From Corynebacterium stationis (GTDB lineage: Bacteria > Actinomycetota > Actinomycetes > Mycobacteriales > Mycobacteriaceae): a DNA stretch of 64,000 nucleotides. Shown here one piece after another: positions 45,384 through 54,830 of this stretch. The stretch spans positions 372,001 to 436,000 of the forward strand of contig NZ_CP009251.1 in the NCBI RefSeq assembly GCF_001941345.1, read 5' to 3'. The notes beneath the pieces are model-generated. The model saw only the letters and a program-made list of their open reading frames with translations, was not told the DNA's origin and searched no databases. How positions within the stretch are numbered: the stretch's first letter is position 1; every line of letters begins with the position of its first letter. The position numbers and the translations under genes were made by a program.

Positions 45384-46783
45384 ACCCCGAACTCTGCGCC
45401 AAAATCCGCCCAGCGGGCTTTCACGGGCTGGGCACCAAGGTGCTCCAACAAGGCTGCGCGCCACCATCCCCAGTCATGTCCGCCGTCATAAACGTGTAAT
45501 TCATGCGGGATTTCGCGCGCCTTTAACGCCATGGCCAGCAGGTGTGCTTGATTGACCATCGCGCCCTCACGCACCCCGACATGGATGTCGAAGTTGGTGT
45601 CGTGCGGAAGTGCTTTGGGCTTGGTTTTATAAAACTGGTCTATTAGCCACCCATGAGAAGGGTGCTTTAAATCACGCGGGGTGCTGCCTTTTGCGGGGCT
45701 CCACCACAAGGATGGGGACTGCGCGATGACCGTGGAGTATTTCTCCGGATTTAACAGGCCGGCATACAGCGCGGATAGCCCGCCGAGGGACTGTCCGGCG
45801 ATGGTGTTGTCATCGGGATTTAGCTCCATCCCACGCTGATTTGCTTCATTGTGAATCCAGGTTTCACCAATGTCGCCGACCTTTTCTAGAAATTCCGGAT
45901 TGGCCTTGAGCTGCTCAACCCGGTGCGCATTGTCGTGATTGGCAATTCCTAAAACAGCAACTGGTTCCATGCCATGGGCGACAGCCCTTTCGAGTACGTA
46001 GGGCAGGTCGAATTTGAAGAACCAGGTTTCGGCATCGAAAAGCGTGAGCACCCGGCATGGCTTCTTCGCAGCAGCGCCAGAAAATTCATGGGTGGGAAGA
46101 TACGCAAAAATCTTCAGGTCTGGGTCTTCGAGATAAGCGGTAATAACTTGCCCGTGCAGCCGATGATTGTCACGATTCCAATGGTCTTGGTTCGGGGCCA
46201 GCGGACCTGAAACAAGTTTGGTGCCGCGGCCTTCCTCATCAACATCAAGCCTACTGCGCATTGAAATGTCTGAAACGCTGGCATGATCCGGATAAGCCGT
46301 GCGAACTTGCTGGCGGACACGGGTGTGCGGTGGTTGGTCAATGACTTCGTCATCGTCTGTAATCAACCGGAAACTATAAGCTCCCAAGTAGGTTGGGGTA
46401 ATCGGGATGGTGCGCACCCAAATAGAGGTGCCGGGCACATACCGCATCAGGCCGTATTCGTAATTTTCCTTGTCCGTAATCCGGTTGAGATTCACGTGCA
46501 CGGCGGTAACTTTTTGAGATTCCAACTCTAACTGCCAATGCCGGGAGGCAAGTTGGCGCACATCAACGGCGAAGGTGACGGTGTTGGTCTTGTCATCGAT
46601 CTCGCCGGATTGCCATTGCGTGAGCATGAATGCGCGTCGGAGCTCGTCGGGTTCCAAACCCGTGAGTTCGCGGACCAGCCTGTTTTCAATAATTTTAGCA
46701 AGCTGTTCTGGGCTCCTGCGGGATTTCGCAGTGGGCTTTTTCGCGTGTGCTGAGTTCTTCGGTTTGGACACAAGACATACCAT
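45380..46783 (-). CDS. Fes/IroD-type siderophore esterase
   Basis: 467 residues, no signal peptide, so cytosolic. An N-terminal Fes-like beta domain (about 60-190) is followed by an alpha/beta-hydrolase domain: nucleophile Ser in IAGQSLGGLSA, QSPSLWW after it, and the final His in DGGHDWGWWR. Family members cut ester-linked iron chelates to release iron. Last gene of the leftward menA unit, 17 bases after the AEC carrier. The actual substrate and iron control are not visible here. Confidence 0.85.
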   Translation of the reverse strand: MVCLVSKPKNSAHAKKPTAKSRRSPEQLAKIIENRLVRELTGLEPDELRRAFMLTQWQSGEIDDKTNTVTFAVDVRQLASRHWQLELESQKVTAVHVNLNRITDKENYEYGLMRYVPGTSIWVRTIPITPTYLGAYSFRLITDDDEVIDQPPHTRVRQQVRTAYPDHASVSDISMRSRLDVDEEGRGTKLVSGPLAPNQDHWNRDNHRLHGQVITAYLEDPDLKIFAYLPTHEFSGAAAKKPCRVLTLFDAETWFFKFDLPYVLERAVAHGMEPVAVLGIANHDNAHRVEQLKANPEFLEKVGDIGETWIHNEANQRGMELNPDDNTIAGQSLGGLSALYAGLLNPEKYSTVIAQSPSLWWSPAKGSTPRDLKHPSHGWLIDQFYKTKPKALPHDTNFDIHVGVREGAMVNQAHLLAMALKAREIPHELHVYDGGHDWGWWRAALLEHLGAQPVKARWADFGAEFGV

Positions 46784-46800
46784 CTAGCTGATAGGAAGAC

Positions 46801-47700
46801 TTAACGTCCAAACAATAGCGCGATAATCAGCATCACCGGAAGGGATGCAAAGGTGGTGATGAACACGGTATCGCGCGAGATAGTTTGGCCGCGTTCAAAT
46901 GTAGCGGCGTAGTTGTAGACATTTTGGGCCGTAGGCAGCGCACACAAGATGGTGCAGGCATAGACCAGGTCGGTTTCAAGCCCTAGCAGGGTAGCGGTGA
47001 TAAAACCTGCCAGCGGCATGCCGACAAGCTTCAAGGTGGTTGCAGTCAGTACAGCAGGGCGGGATTTCACATCAGAAAGTACGCCCGCACCGCTAATCGA
47101 TGCACCAAAGCTCATCAAGACCATCGGAATGGCCGCACCGCCCAACAGTGCGATTGGCTCAGCCACAGGATCGGGGACTTCCCAGCCCATTACTGCGACG
47201 ATAAAACCGGCGAAAGAAGCCAGCACAACCGGGCTTAAAAGCCCCGTCTTGACGGCACCGAAGAAGGAGCCGCCGCCCAACATTCCCAGGATGACCGGGG
47301 TATAAAACATCATCTGCAGCAACATGATGGGGACTACGTGGGTGGCATCACCAATGACGTAGATACTGACCGGCAGGCCGATATTGACAGAGTTGAAATA
47401 GCTTGACGATGCCGCACCAATTCCAATTCCCGCGATTCCTTGCCGGAAGAAAATCACCCCATAGATAACTGAGACCAGCACCGTGGCAATCGAAATGACC
47501 AAGGTGACTGGGGTGAGGAAGTTTTCTGGGTCGGCTTTGGAGACGGCATCGAAAAGTAGCGCGGGTGTCGCAGCATAAAAAGCCACCCGGTTGAACATCA
47601 AACGCTCTGAACTAGAGCGAATGATTTTTGTGCGCGCTAGAATCCAGCCGGTGAAAATCACGGCCAAGATGATGGCGAAGCCAGTAATAACCCCCAGCAT
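46801..47700 (-). CDS. AEC-family carrier (auxin efflux carrier / malonate transporter type)
   Basis: 299 residues with eight to ten membrane helices. Family features: a helix pair interrupted by RVAFYAATPALLF near residue 40, SSSYFNSVNIGLPV in the middle and LCALPTAQNVYNYA near the end, where AEC proteins keep Asn/Pro residues. In bacteria these carry small organic acids such as malate or malonate, or related compounds. The start lies three bases after the menA stop. Confidence 0.82.
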   Translation of the reverse strand: MLGVITGFAIILAVIFTGWILARTKIIRSSSERLMFNRVAFYAATPALLFDAVSKADPENFLTPVTLVISIATVLVSVIYGVIFFRQGIAGIGIGAASSSYFNSVNIGLPVSIYVIGDATHVVPIMLLQMMFYTPVILGMLGGGSFFGAVKTGLLSPVVLASFAGFIVAVMGWEVPDPVAEPIALLGGAAIPMVLMSFGASISGAGVLSDVKSRPAVLTATTLKLVGMPLAGFITATLLGLETDLVYACTILCALPTAQNVYNYAATFERGQTISRDTVFITTFASLPVMLIIALLFGR

Positions 47701-47703
47701 TGT

Positions 47704-48585
47704 TTAAACCACCGCCACAGCAAGAGCGGATAGTACTGCCCAGATGAGCATGGCGCGCCCGGTGAGACCAAGCACAGGAATGAGTTCTTTGCCCTTCGCG
47801 CCGCGGTTGACCGTGCGTACGGACTTCAAAGCGAACGGTATGTAGACCAGTGCGACCAGTGCCGCCCAGGAGCCGAAGGCAATGAGGATGGTGTAGAGAA
47901 CCGGCAGCGTAAGCAACACGGTAAAGAGCAGGCGGGAGCGGGCATCGCCTAAGCGTACGGCGAGGGTGATCTTCCCGGTCTGTGAGTCCGATGGGATATC
48001 CCGGATGTTGTTGGCCAAGTTCACTGCAGCGCTCATGCCACCAACACCCAGCGCCAACAGCAGGCCGGTAAAGGAGACTCTGCCAGCCTGGGTAAATTGG
48101 GTGCCCAGTACCGCGACGAGGCCGAAGAAGACGAATACAGCGACTTCACCCAGCCCGCGGTAGCCATAAGGGTTTTTCCCGCCGGTATAAAACCACGCGC
48201 CAGCGATACACAACGCGCCGATAAGGATAAACCACCACGCGCCAGCTGCCAGCGAGAGCCAGATGCCAGCTACGGCTGCAACCGCAAAGCAGCTAAAAGC
48301 TGCGAACTTCACGTGCTGGGGTTTGGCTAATCCGCCGCCGGTAAGCCGCTGCGGGCCAGTACGGTCATCATCGGTGCCGCGAATGCCGTCGGAATAATCA
48401 TTGGAGAAGTTCACGCCAATAATCAGAGCCCACGCGACAATAAGCGCTAAAAGCCCTCGGCCAAAGTGGAACCCGCCGACCGCGGCGGCAGCACCAGTAC
48501 CTGCCAAAACAGGGGCAAAAGCATTTGCCCAGGTGTGTGGGCGCGCGCCCTCAAGCCAATTTTTCGCACTAGACATAGCGTCCAT
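47704..48585 (-). CDS. menA: 1,4-dihydroxy-2-naphthoate polyprenyltransferase
   Basis: Joins the naphthoate ring to the isoprenoid chain in menaquinone synthesis, in the membrane. 293 residues. The first Asp-rich motif is NDYSDGIRGTDDDRTGP and the second NNIRDIPSDSQTGK. About eight or nine helices. ATG 48585 is used; ATG 48576 (MSSAKNWLEGARP) is also possible. Its partner in the pathway, menE, is about 10 kb away in the window. Confidence 0.93.
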   Translation of the reverse strand: MDAMSSAKNWLEGARPHTWANAFAPVLAGTGAAAAVGGFHFGRGLLALIVAWALIIGVNFSNDYSDGIRGTDDDRTGPQRLTGGGLAKPQHVKFAAFSCFAVAAVAGIWLSLAAGAWWFILIGALCIAGAWFYTGGKNPYGYRGLGEVAVFVFFGLVAVLGTQFTQAGRVSFTGLLLALGVGGMSAAVNLANNIRDIPSDSQTGKITLAVRLGDARSRLLFTVLLTLPVLYTILIAFGSWAALVALVYIPFALKSVRTVNRGAKGKELIPVLGLTGRAMLIWAVLSALAVAVV

Positions 48586-48805
48586 TGTCTCACGGTGCGC
48601 TGTTGCGCGTTGACAGGCGTATTAACTTGTGCTTTTCGACGCCGAGCTTCGTCGCAGCCAGATAAGAAAGTTAGGTTGCTAACGTCGCGGCCTAAATACC
48701 TTGCCCCAGCTAGTGGTGCGCTAGTTAGAGGTCTACTGTTTATGGAGATTTATCCACCCTGTCTTATCCCCTTGATGCCTTCGTGAAAAAGGAAGGAGCT
48801 TTCGC

Positions 48806-49990
48806 ATGTCTAATCTCGCTGCTGCTGAATCTCGTGAATCCCGTTTCCTCATTGTTCCTTTGACCGCCATGAGCTTTGCGGCTTTTGTGTATGTCACTTT
48901 TGAGATGTTCGCCGTCGGGTTGATTAGCCCTATGGCGCGTGACTTAGATGTCTCTGAATCGCGCATTGGTTTGCTGATGACCATTTACGCTGGCGTTGTC
49001 GCGGTGGTTACCATACCTGCGATGATCTGGTTGGGGCGTTTTGATAAGCGCACCATTTTCCTTGCGACCTTAGGCTTTCTCATTACCGGCATCGTGGTCC
49101 AAGCGCTCACCGTTAACTATTCGATGCTGGCGGTTGGCCGCATTACCGCCGCTTTGACGCATGGCGTGTTTTGGGCTCTCGTAGGGCCTATGGCCGCGCG
49201 CATGTCGCCGGGGCATACCGGCAAGGCAGTGGGCATTGTATCGGTGGGCTCCACCATGGCGCTGGTGGTGGGCTCACCGTTGGCTACCTGGCTCGGCGGA
49301 CTTATCGGCTGGCGCCCAACCACCTGGGTATTAGGCGCGCTTACCGTTGCCGCGCTGATGGTCTTGCTGCCCACGGTGCCCTCGCTACCACCTTTGCCTA
49401 GGGATTTAGCGAGCCAGGAAAAGCGTTCGATGCCGTGGGGACTTATTTCCCTGGTGCTCTTTTTGATGCTGGCGGTCACCGGTGTGTTCGCTGCTTATAC
49501 CTACCTGGGATTGATTCTTTCGGAGACCGCCGGCGCGGGCTTCGTCTCCATCGGTCTTTTCGTCTTCGGCGCGCTGGGGTTACTCGGCGTTACCGTGGCG
49601 ACGCGCACCGTCGATCGCCGCATGCTGCGCGGCAGCGTGCATACCACCGCGCTATTTCTCATCGCTGCGATTTTAGGCCAGTTGGCTTTCGGGCTTTCAG
49701 GGGTCCTCTCCACGGCGTTGATCTTCTTGGCGATCATCGTCTTCGGTGGGGCCTATGGCGCGCTGCCGACTTTGGGCACGACCATCTTCTTGCATGCGGG
49801 TCGTCATAACCCGGATGCGGCGTCCTCTTTGTATGTCGTGACCTATCAAGTAGGCATTGCCTCCGGGGCTGCTTTGGGCGCGGTGGCTGTCGATGCTTCT
49901 TGGACTGCCGGCACCTTATGGATTATGGCGGGATTGTCTTTGGCTTCTACGTTGGTTCTCGCCCTATGGTCGCGACCACTGTTGCGCTAA
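48806..49990 (+). CDS. MFS transporter, DHA1 drug/sugar efflux type
   Basis: 394 residues, twelve helices. Motif A-like loop between helices 2 and 3 (IWLGRFDKRTIF), and motif C-like region in helix 5 (VGSTMALVVGSPLATWLGG). AAGGAAGGAG before the ATG. It resembles the AraJ/SotB branch of exporters; the substrate is unknown. The 220-base upstream gap has a GTTAG-GTTG-CTAAC dyad (48670-48683) that could be an operator. Confidence 0.83.
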   Translation: MSNLAAAESRESRFLIVPLTAMSFAAFVYVTFEMFAVGLISPMARDLDVSESRIGLLMTIYAGVVAVVTIPAMIWLGRFDKRTIFLATLGFLITGIVVQALTVNYSMLAVGRITAALTHGVFWALVGPMAARMSPGHTGKAVGIVSVGSTMALVVGSPLATWLGGLIGWRPTTWVLGALTVAALMVLLPTVPSLPPLPRDLASQEKRSMPWGLISLVLFLMLAVTGVFAAYTYLGLILSETAGAGFVSIGLFVFGALGLLGVTVATRTVDRRMLRGSVHTTALFLIAAILGQLAFGLSGVLSTALIFLAIIVFGGAYGALPTLGTTIFLHAGRHNPDAASSLYVVTYQVGIASGAALGAVAVDASWTAGTLWIMAGLSLASTLVLALWSRPLLR

Positions 49991-50184
49991 TTCGATGACA
50001 TGTATCGCGAGCAGTTTGATTTATATTCGCTGTTAAGCGATTCGTTGCAAAGCTAGCAATAAAGGTCAGTGCGATATTCACAAATGTTCGCAATCCGTAT
50101 TTCCTATAAGGCGATAGATTTAACTAGTGTTTTCTGGTTAGAAACTACTCCCGACAATCTCACACGAGATAGCTAGGCAAAACG

Positions 50185-51363
50185 ATGACTGCAGTATTGA
50201 AACGCAATACTCAGAATCTCACCGAAGAAGAAATCTTTGACGCGCACGCTGGTGGCAAGCTCTCGATTGCTTCGACCCGCCCCTTGCGCGATATGCGCGA
50301 CCTTTCTTTGGCGTACACCCCAGGTGTGGCCAAGGTATGCGAGGCTATTGCTGTCGACCCAGAAGTTGCCCGCACGCACACCGGCGTTGGCAACACCGTT
50401 GCTGTTATCTCCGATGGCTCCGCAGTTTTAGGCCTGGGCGATATCGGACCGCAGGCCTCCCTGCTTGTCATGGAAGGTAAAGCACAGCTGTTTAGCGCAT
50501 TTGCTGGTTTGAAGTCAGTTCCCATCGTCCTGGATACCCAGGATGTTGATGAGCTGGTGGAGACCATCGCGCGCTTGGCGCCTTCTTTTGGTGCAATCAA
50601 CTTGGAAGATATCTCTGCACCGCGTTGCTTTGAGATCGAGCGCCGTCTCATTGAGCGCCTCGACATCCCAGTCATGCACGATGATCAGCACGGTACCGCC
50701 GTGGTTATCCTCGCCGCACTACGCAACTCTTTGAAGCTGCTCGGTCGTGAGCTTGCAGGCCTGAAGATCGTCATCTCTGGTGCTGGTGCTGCCGGTGTAG
50801 CAACCGTCGACATGCTCACCAATGCAGGCGCGACCGATATCATCGTGCTGGATTCGCGTGGTGTTATCCAAAAAGACCGCACCGACCTTTCGCCGACCAA
50901 GCAGGCGTTGGCTGCCAAGACCAATCCACGCAACGTTACTGGCGGCGTCAATGAAGCCTTTGAAAGCGCAGAGCTTTTCATCGGCGTGTCTGGTGGCAGC
51001 ATCGGTGAAGAAGCCGTGAAGTTGATGGCTCCCCAGCCCATCATTTTCACCCTGGCAAACCCAACCCCAGAAATCGATCCAGAGATCTCACGGAAGTACG
51101 CCGCGATTGTTGCGACCGGCCGCTCTGATCTGCCGAACCAGATCATCAATGTCCTGGCTTTCCCAGGTATCTTCGCTGGTGCACTCGCTGCGAAGGCCGC
51201 GAAGATCACCCCAGAGATGAAGCTGGCTGCTGCCGATGCCATTGCGTCCATCGTCGCAGACGAACTCGAGCCAGGCTGTATTGTGCCAGAAGCTATCGAT
51301 GGCCGCGTTGCTCCAGCAGTTAAGGCCGCAGTCCAGGCTGCTGCTGAAGCGCCGGGCGCTTAA
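50185..51363 (+). CDS. malE: Malic enzyme (oxidative decarboxylation of malate)
   Basis: 392 residues, the short bacterial form, close to the C. glutamicum enzyme as I know it. SIASTRPLRDMRDLSLAYTPGVA near the N-terminus has the catalytic Tyr, VMEGKAQLF the Lys region, and MHDDQHGTAVV the metal-binding Asp pair. The cofactor motif is ISGAGAAGVATV. It turns malate into pyruvate and CO2 with NAD(P)+. A long hairpin ends the transcript. It lies beside the tricarboxylate cassette. Confidence 0.93.
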   Translation: MTAVLKRNTQNLTEEEIFDAHAGGKLSIASTRPLRDMRDLSLAYTPGVAKVCEAIAVDPEVARTHTGVGNTVAVISDGSAVLGLGDIGPQASLLVMEGKAQLFSAFAGLKSVPIVLDTQDVDELVETIARLAPSFGAINLEDISAPRCFEIERRLIERLDIPVMHDDQHGTAVVILAALRNSLKLLGRELAGLKIVISGAGAAGVATVDMLTNAGATDIIVLDSRGVIQKDRTDLSPTKQALAAKTNPRNVTGGVNEAFESAELFIGVSGGSIGEEAVKLMAPQPIIFTLANPTPEIDPEISRKYAAIVATGRSDLPNQIINVLAFPGIFAGALAAKAAKITPEMKLAAADAIASIVADELEPGCIVPEAIDGRVAPAVKAAVQAAAEAPGA

Positions 51364-51394
51364 AGCCCAAAGCGGCTTAAGCGCGATAAACAAG

Positions 51395-51445
51395 GACTCG
51401 ATAGCCCGTAAGTAGTGGAGGATTTACGGGCTATCGAGTCTTTTG
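51395..51445. terminator. Bidirectional terminator between malE and the LysR gene
   Basis: A 17-bp stem: GACTCGATAGCCCGTAA (51395-51411) with its complement ending at 51440, then TTTTG. It lies between convergent genes and suits both directions. Confidence 0.88.
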
Positions 51446-51459
51446 TCTACCTCAGGTCT

Positions 51460-52380
51460 TTAGCTACCGGATTGTTGGCTGGCAAAGAGTGCTCCTTGCT
51501 CGAGGATTACGGATTTAAACGCCATCTCAAGCGGGGAGAGGGCTCGCTCTTCCCGCTGCCCGAGGAGGGTTCGCCGCTGAGGCGGAGTTCCTTCGATTTC
51601 AAGCACTCTTACATTCGGGTGCTGCACGGACAAGGCGCTGCGGGGTGCGATAGCAATTCCAATACCGACGCTGACCATTGCCTGGGTTTCTTGGTAATCG
51701 TTGGCGTACATGCTGATTTGAGGGCGGAAACCTGCCCTGGATCCAGAACGCTCGATAACTTCGACAACCGGGTGGTCGTCACCTCGCGCCACCCACTTTT
51801 CAGTGGTTAACTCGGAGATCTTTACTGAAGCTCGGTCAGCTAATTTATGGGATTGTGGAACGAGAATTACGAAGGGCTCGGTGAATACTTCGACGAGTTC
51901 TATCCCCTCGGTGGTGAGGGGATTCCACGGATAGTCCCAAAGCAATGCCAACTGCACTTCTCCTTCCTCCAAACTGCTGATTAGTTTGTTGAGGCGGGCG
52001 CTTCGTATCGATAGATCAATATTTGGATAGCGGCTATTGAATTCGTTGATTGCTAGCGGAAGAAAAGATGCTGCTGTAGTGGGGAATGCGCCGATAGACA
52101 AGCTGCCGACTCGCCCAGCTGCTAGGTCAGAGATATCTGCTCTTGCGGCAGCGAGCTGGCGGAGAATTCTTCTCGTGTGCTCTGCGAGAACAAGGCCCGC
52201 CTCAGTCGGGACTAGGCCGTTCTGAGTGCGCCACACCAGTTGGAGTCCAACCTCTGTTTCGAGCTTCTTTAACTGTTGCGAGACTGCTGATGGGGTGAAG
52301 GAAAGTTCATCCGCAGCATCGCTCACGGACCCTAGTTCAATGACCTTCGCGAAGGTTTGGAGACGGCGAACATCGTACAT
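51460..52380 (-). CDS. LysR-type regulator of the tricarboxylate cassette
   Basis: 306 residues. N-terminal winged helix (LQTFAKVIELGSVSDAADEL, then SAVSQQLKKLE) and a C-terminal periplasmic-binding-like effector domain (about 90-295). Divergent from prpF, with 237 bases between, which is the standard layout for a LysR regulator and its target. A T-N11-A dyad at 52508-52530 is a good operator candidate. The effector is probably the transported acid (inference). Confidence 0.9.
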   Translation of the reverse strand: MYDVRRLQTFAKVIELGSVSDAADELSFTPSAVSQQLKKLETEVGLQLVWRTQNGLVPTEAGLVLAEHTRRILRQLAAARADISDLAAGRVGSLSIGAFPTTAASFLPLAINEFNSRYPNIDLSIRSARLNKLISSLEEGEVQLALLWDYPWNPLTTEGIELVEVFTEPFVILVPQSHKLADRASVKISELTTEKWVARGDDHPVVEVIERSGSRAGFRPQISMYANDYQETQAMVSVGIGIAIAPRSALSVQHPNVRVLEIEGTPPQRRTLLGQREERALSPLEMAFKSVILEQGALFASQQSGS

Positions 52381-52507
52381 TTTTGAAGTTTCCCTCCAGT
52401 ACTACCTAAATAGTTATTTAACTCCGTTAAGAATTACTTAATTCCGAGGTTGAGTGGCCCTAAAAGCTCGGAATGGTTGAAACTAGGATACCGCGTCAAC
52501 ATCAAAC

Positions 52508-52530
52508 AGCAATTTATTTTAAGTATTGCT
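52508..52530. promoter_or_regulatory. LysR-type operator (T-N11-A dyad)
   Basis: AGCAAT, eleven bases, ATTGCT: a perfect 6-bp dyad in the T-N11-A form of LysR sites. It is 88 bases before the prpF start; TTGACT (52555-52560) between them could be the prpF -35 box. Confidence 0.6.
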
Positions 52531-52617
52531 TAAAAGACATCAAAATACTTTACATTGACTTAAATCTCTTGTGGGTTGAAACTTGCTTTAGTTCAAAAGT
52601 GAGAGGAGTTACACAAG

Positions 52618-53712
52618 ATGGAAATTCAAGCGCGTTGGATGCGTGGCGGTACAAGTAAGTGCTGGGTGTTCGAGTCTGAGGAACTGGAAGCGCAGAGTTC
52701 GACCGTGGATGATGTACTATTGCGTGCTTTCGGTAGTCCCGACGTGCGACAGCTAGATGGTGTTGGAGGTGGAACCTCAACCACGAGTAAAGCAGTCATT
52801 ATTTCTCCGAGTGAGGATCCTGATATCGACATCAAGTTTTCCTTCGCTCAAGTCGGCATCGAAGAGGCAAAGGTTGACTGGGGGAGCAATTGCGGGAACT
52901 GCTCAGCAACAGTTGGCTTGTACGGAATTGAAACGGGACTGGTTAAGGCAGAGCCAGGTGTGACACGTATTCGTGTGCTTAATGAAAACACCAACCAGGT
53001 GATCGTTCAGTCATTGGACACACCTAACGGAAAACTAGTGGAATCACCAACCGAAACTATGCCCGGAACTAAATTTGCTGGCCATAAAGTAGTTCTCGGG
53101 TTCACCGACCCTGAAGGTAAGACAACCGGTGCGCTGTTTCCAACTGGTAACAAGATGGATCAGATAGAAGTTGGTGGACGAGTTTTCAATGTGACCTTGA
53201 TTGACGCGGGTGCTCCAGTGGTCATGGTGGCAGCGAGTGATTTTGGATTGGCATCTGAGAATTATGAAGATTGGCCTGCAACGGTTGCTTCGCAGCTGGA
53301 TCTTCTAGATGAAGTACGGCGTAAAGCCTCGGTCATGATGGGATTGTCAGATTCGTTGGAGTCGGCAGCACGGGCAATTCCAAAGATCGGTGTTGTTACT
53401 CCTTCGACTAGCGAAGGGTCGGACCTGAATATCTTGATGCTGTCGATGGGAAAGCTGCATCCAGCAATCCCGGTTACAGGAAGCATCGCAATTTCCAAGG
53501 CAATTCTTGAAGAAGGAACGGTAGCCCATTCTGCTTCTGCCCAGCCAGAATCTTTGAGAATTCTGACCCCTGTCGGAGTGATTGAAACTAAAGTTTCTAA
53601 AGATGATTTTGCTACCGAAATCGGTGTCGTGCGTACCTCGAGGACTATCGCGGACGCAACGCTCTTTCTGCCGGAGCACGATGAGGTTGGTCCACGAATT
53701 GAGGTTGCGTGA
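52618..53712 (+). CDS. PrpF-family isomerase (methylaconitate/aconitate-type)
   Basis: 364 residues in the two-domain PrpF (diaminopimelate epimerase-like) fold. Motifs: ARWMRGGTSKC (8-18; usually ...SKG), GGGTSTTSKAVII with the conserved Lys (about 49-61), SNCGNCSATVG (about 90-100). Members isomerise 2-methylaconitate, 4-oxalomesaconate or aconitate by proton transfer. No prpD, acnD or gallate gene is near, while a tricarboxylate transporter follows directly, so an isomerase of an imported tricarboxylate is the best guess. GAGAGGAG precedes the ATG. The stop overlaps the tctC start (TGATG). Confidence 0.85.
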   Translation: MEIQARWMRGGTSKCWVFESEELEAQSSTVDDVLLRAFGSPDVRQLDGVGGGTSTTSKAVIISPSEDPDIDIKFSFAQVGIEEAKVDWGSNCGNCSATVGLYGIETGLVKAEPGVTRIRVLNENTNQVIVQSLDTPNGKLVESPTETMPGTKFAGHKVVLGFTDPEGKTTGALFPTGNKMDQIEVGGRVFNVTLIDAGAPVVMVAASDFGLASENYEDWPATVASQLDLLDEVRRKASVMMGLSDSLESAARAIPKIGVVTPSTSEGSDLNILMLSMGKLHPAIPVTGSIAISKAILEEGTVAHSASAQPESLRILTPVGVIETKVSKDDFATEIGVVRTSRTIADATLFLPEHDEVGPRIEVA

Positions 53713-54818
53713 TGTCTCGTATATTTGAAAATGGAAAGAAAGCAGTCACTGGAGCTGTTCTTGCAGCTGTGACATTCTTGGTCGGTTGTGCCCCAGCACA
53801 ATCCTCCTATAATCCTTCGGGCAACGGCATCATTGACGTCGTTGTTCCATACGGCACGGGTGGCGGTACGGATACGTGGGCTCGATTCATCACGCCATAC
53901 TTCGCTGAAAAGCAGGATGACGTCAATCGCTATCAGGTGGAGAATATTCCAGGTGGTGAATCAATTACCGGAACCAATGCTTATGTGCAGGCAGGTGTTC
54001 AAACAGGGGATCAAGTAATGGTTGCTTCGGCTACCACCTATTTCCAAAGCATGCTCGGGCACCCAGCGGCTGAGTTCAAGTTCTCTGAGATGGAGCCATT
54101 GGCATTCAACGGCACCGGAGCTGTGCTCTGGACGAGTGATAAGAGTGGCATTACCGACATTGATAGCTTGATCAACCATGAGGATGAAGTCCTGTACGGC
54201 GGGATGTCGGCCACAGGTTTAGACCTGGTTCCATTGCTTGCACTTGAAGCTTTGGGAGCTCCCGTTAAAGGCGTCTTCGGAATGGAAGGACGTGGTCCGA
54301 GCCGCCTTGCAGTCCAACGAGGGGAAACAGACCTGGACTTCCAAACAACAGCTTCCTATTTATCCCAGGTTGGTCCGTATGTAGAAACCGGTGAAGCTCT
54401 TCCTCTGTTTAGCGTCGGCATCTTGGAAGACGGCGAAGTCGTCCGAGATCCAAACCTCCCTGAAATCCCAACTTTTGAAGAAATCTATCAAGAGTACGGA
54501 GGAAAGACCGAAGAACAGCGTAAAGCATATGAGGCCTATCGCGCGTTTGTAGTCCCAGGCTTCTTCTACCAGAAAGGGCTTTGGGCAAACGAAGGCACAG
54601 ATCCAGCGGTCGTAGATACCTATGACCAAATGATTGATGAACTTAATGCAGACTCTTCGTTCAAAGAAGAAGCTAACTCAGCATTGGGTGGGTATGACTT
54701 GCTCTCCGGAAAACAAAACCGCGATGAATTTAGGAAAGCGCTAAAAATCGATCCGGAGATTATGAGCTATACCAATGAAATTCTTGCGAATAAATATGAT
54801 GCACCGGTTCACGGATAG
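53712..54818 (+). CDS. tctC: TctC-type solute-binding lipoprotein of a tripartite tricarboxylate transporter
   Basis: 368 residues. Signal with lipobox LVGC (Cys near 22). The mature protein follows the Bug/TctC family: VVVPYGTGGGTDTWAR near residue 45, ENIPGGESITGTNAYV after it. It captures the substrate outside the membrane and passes it to TctAB. The GTG at 53709 is an alternative start but ATG 53712 forms the usual overlap with prpF. Acid-loving Bug proteins bind citrate, aconitate and related anions; which one is not shown. Confidence 0.87.
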   Translation: MSRIFENGKKAVTGAVLAAVTFLVGCAPAQSSYNPSGNGIIDVVVPYGTGGGTDTWARFITPYFAEKQDDVNRYQVENIPGGESITGTNAYVQAGVQTGDQVMVASATTYFQSMLGHPAAEFKFSEMEPLAFNGTGAVLWTSDKSGITDIDSLINHEDEVLYGGMSATGLDLVPLLALEALGAPVKGVFGMEGRGPSRLAVQRGETDLDFQTTASYLSQVGPYVETGEALPLFSVGILEDGEVVRDPNLPEIPTFEEIYQEYGGKTEEQRKAYEAYRAFVVPGFFYQKGLWANEGTDPAVVDTYDQMIDELNADSSFKEEANSALGGYDLLSGKQNRDEFRKALKIDPEIMSYTNEILANKYDAPVHG

Positions 54819-54830
54819 GAGGTTGGAATA

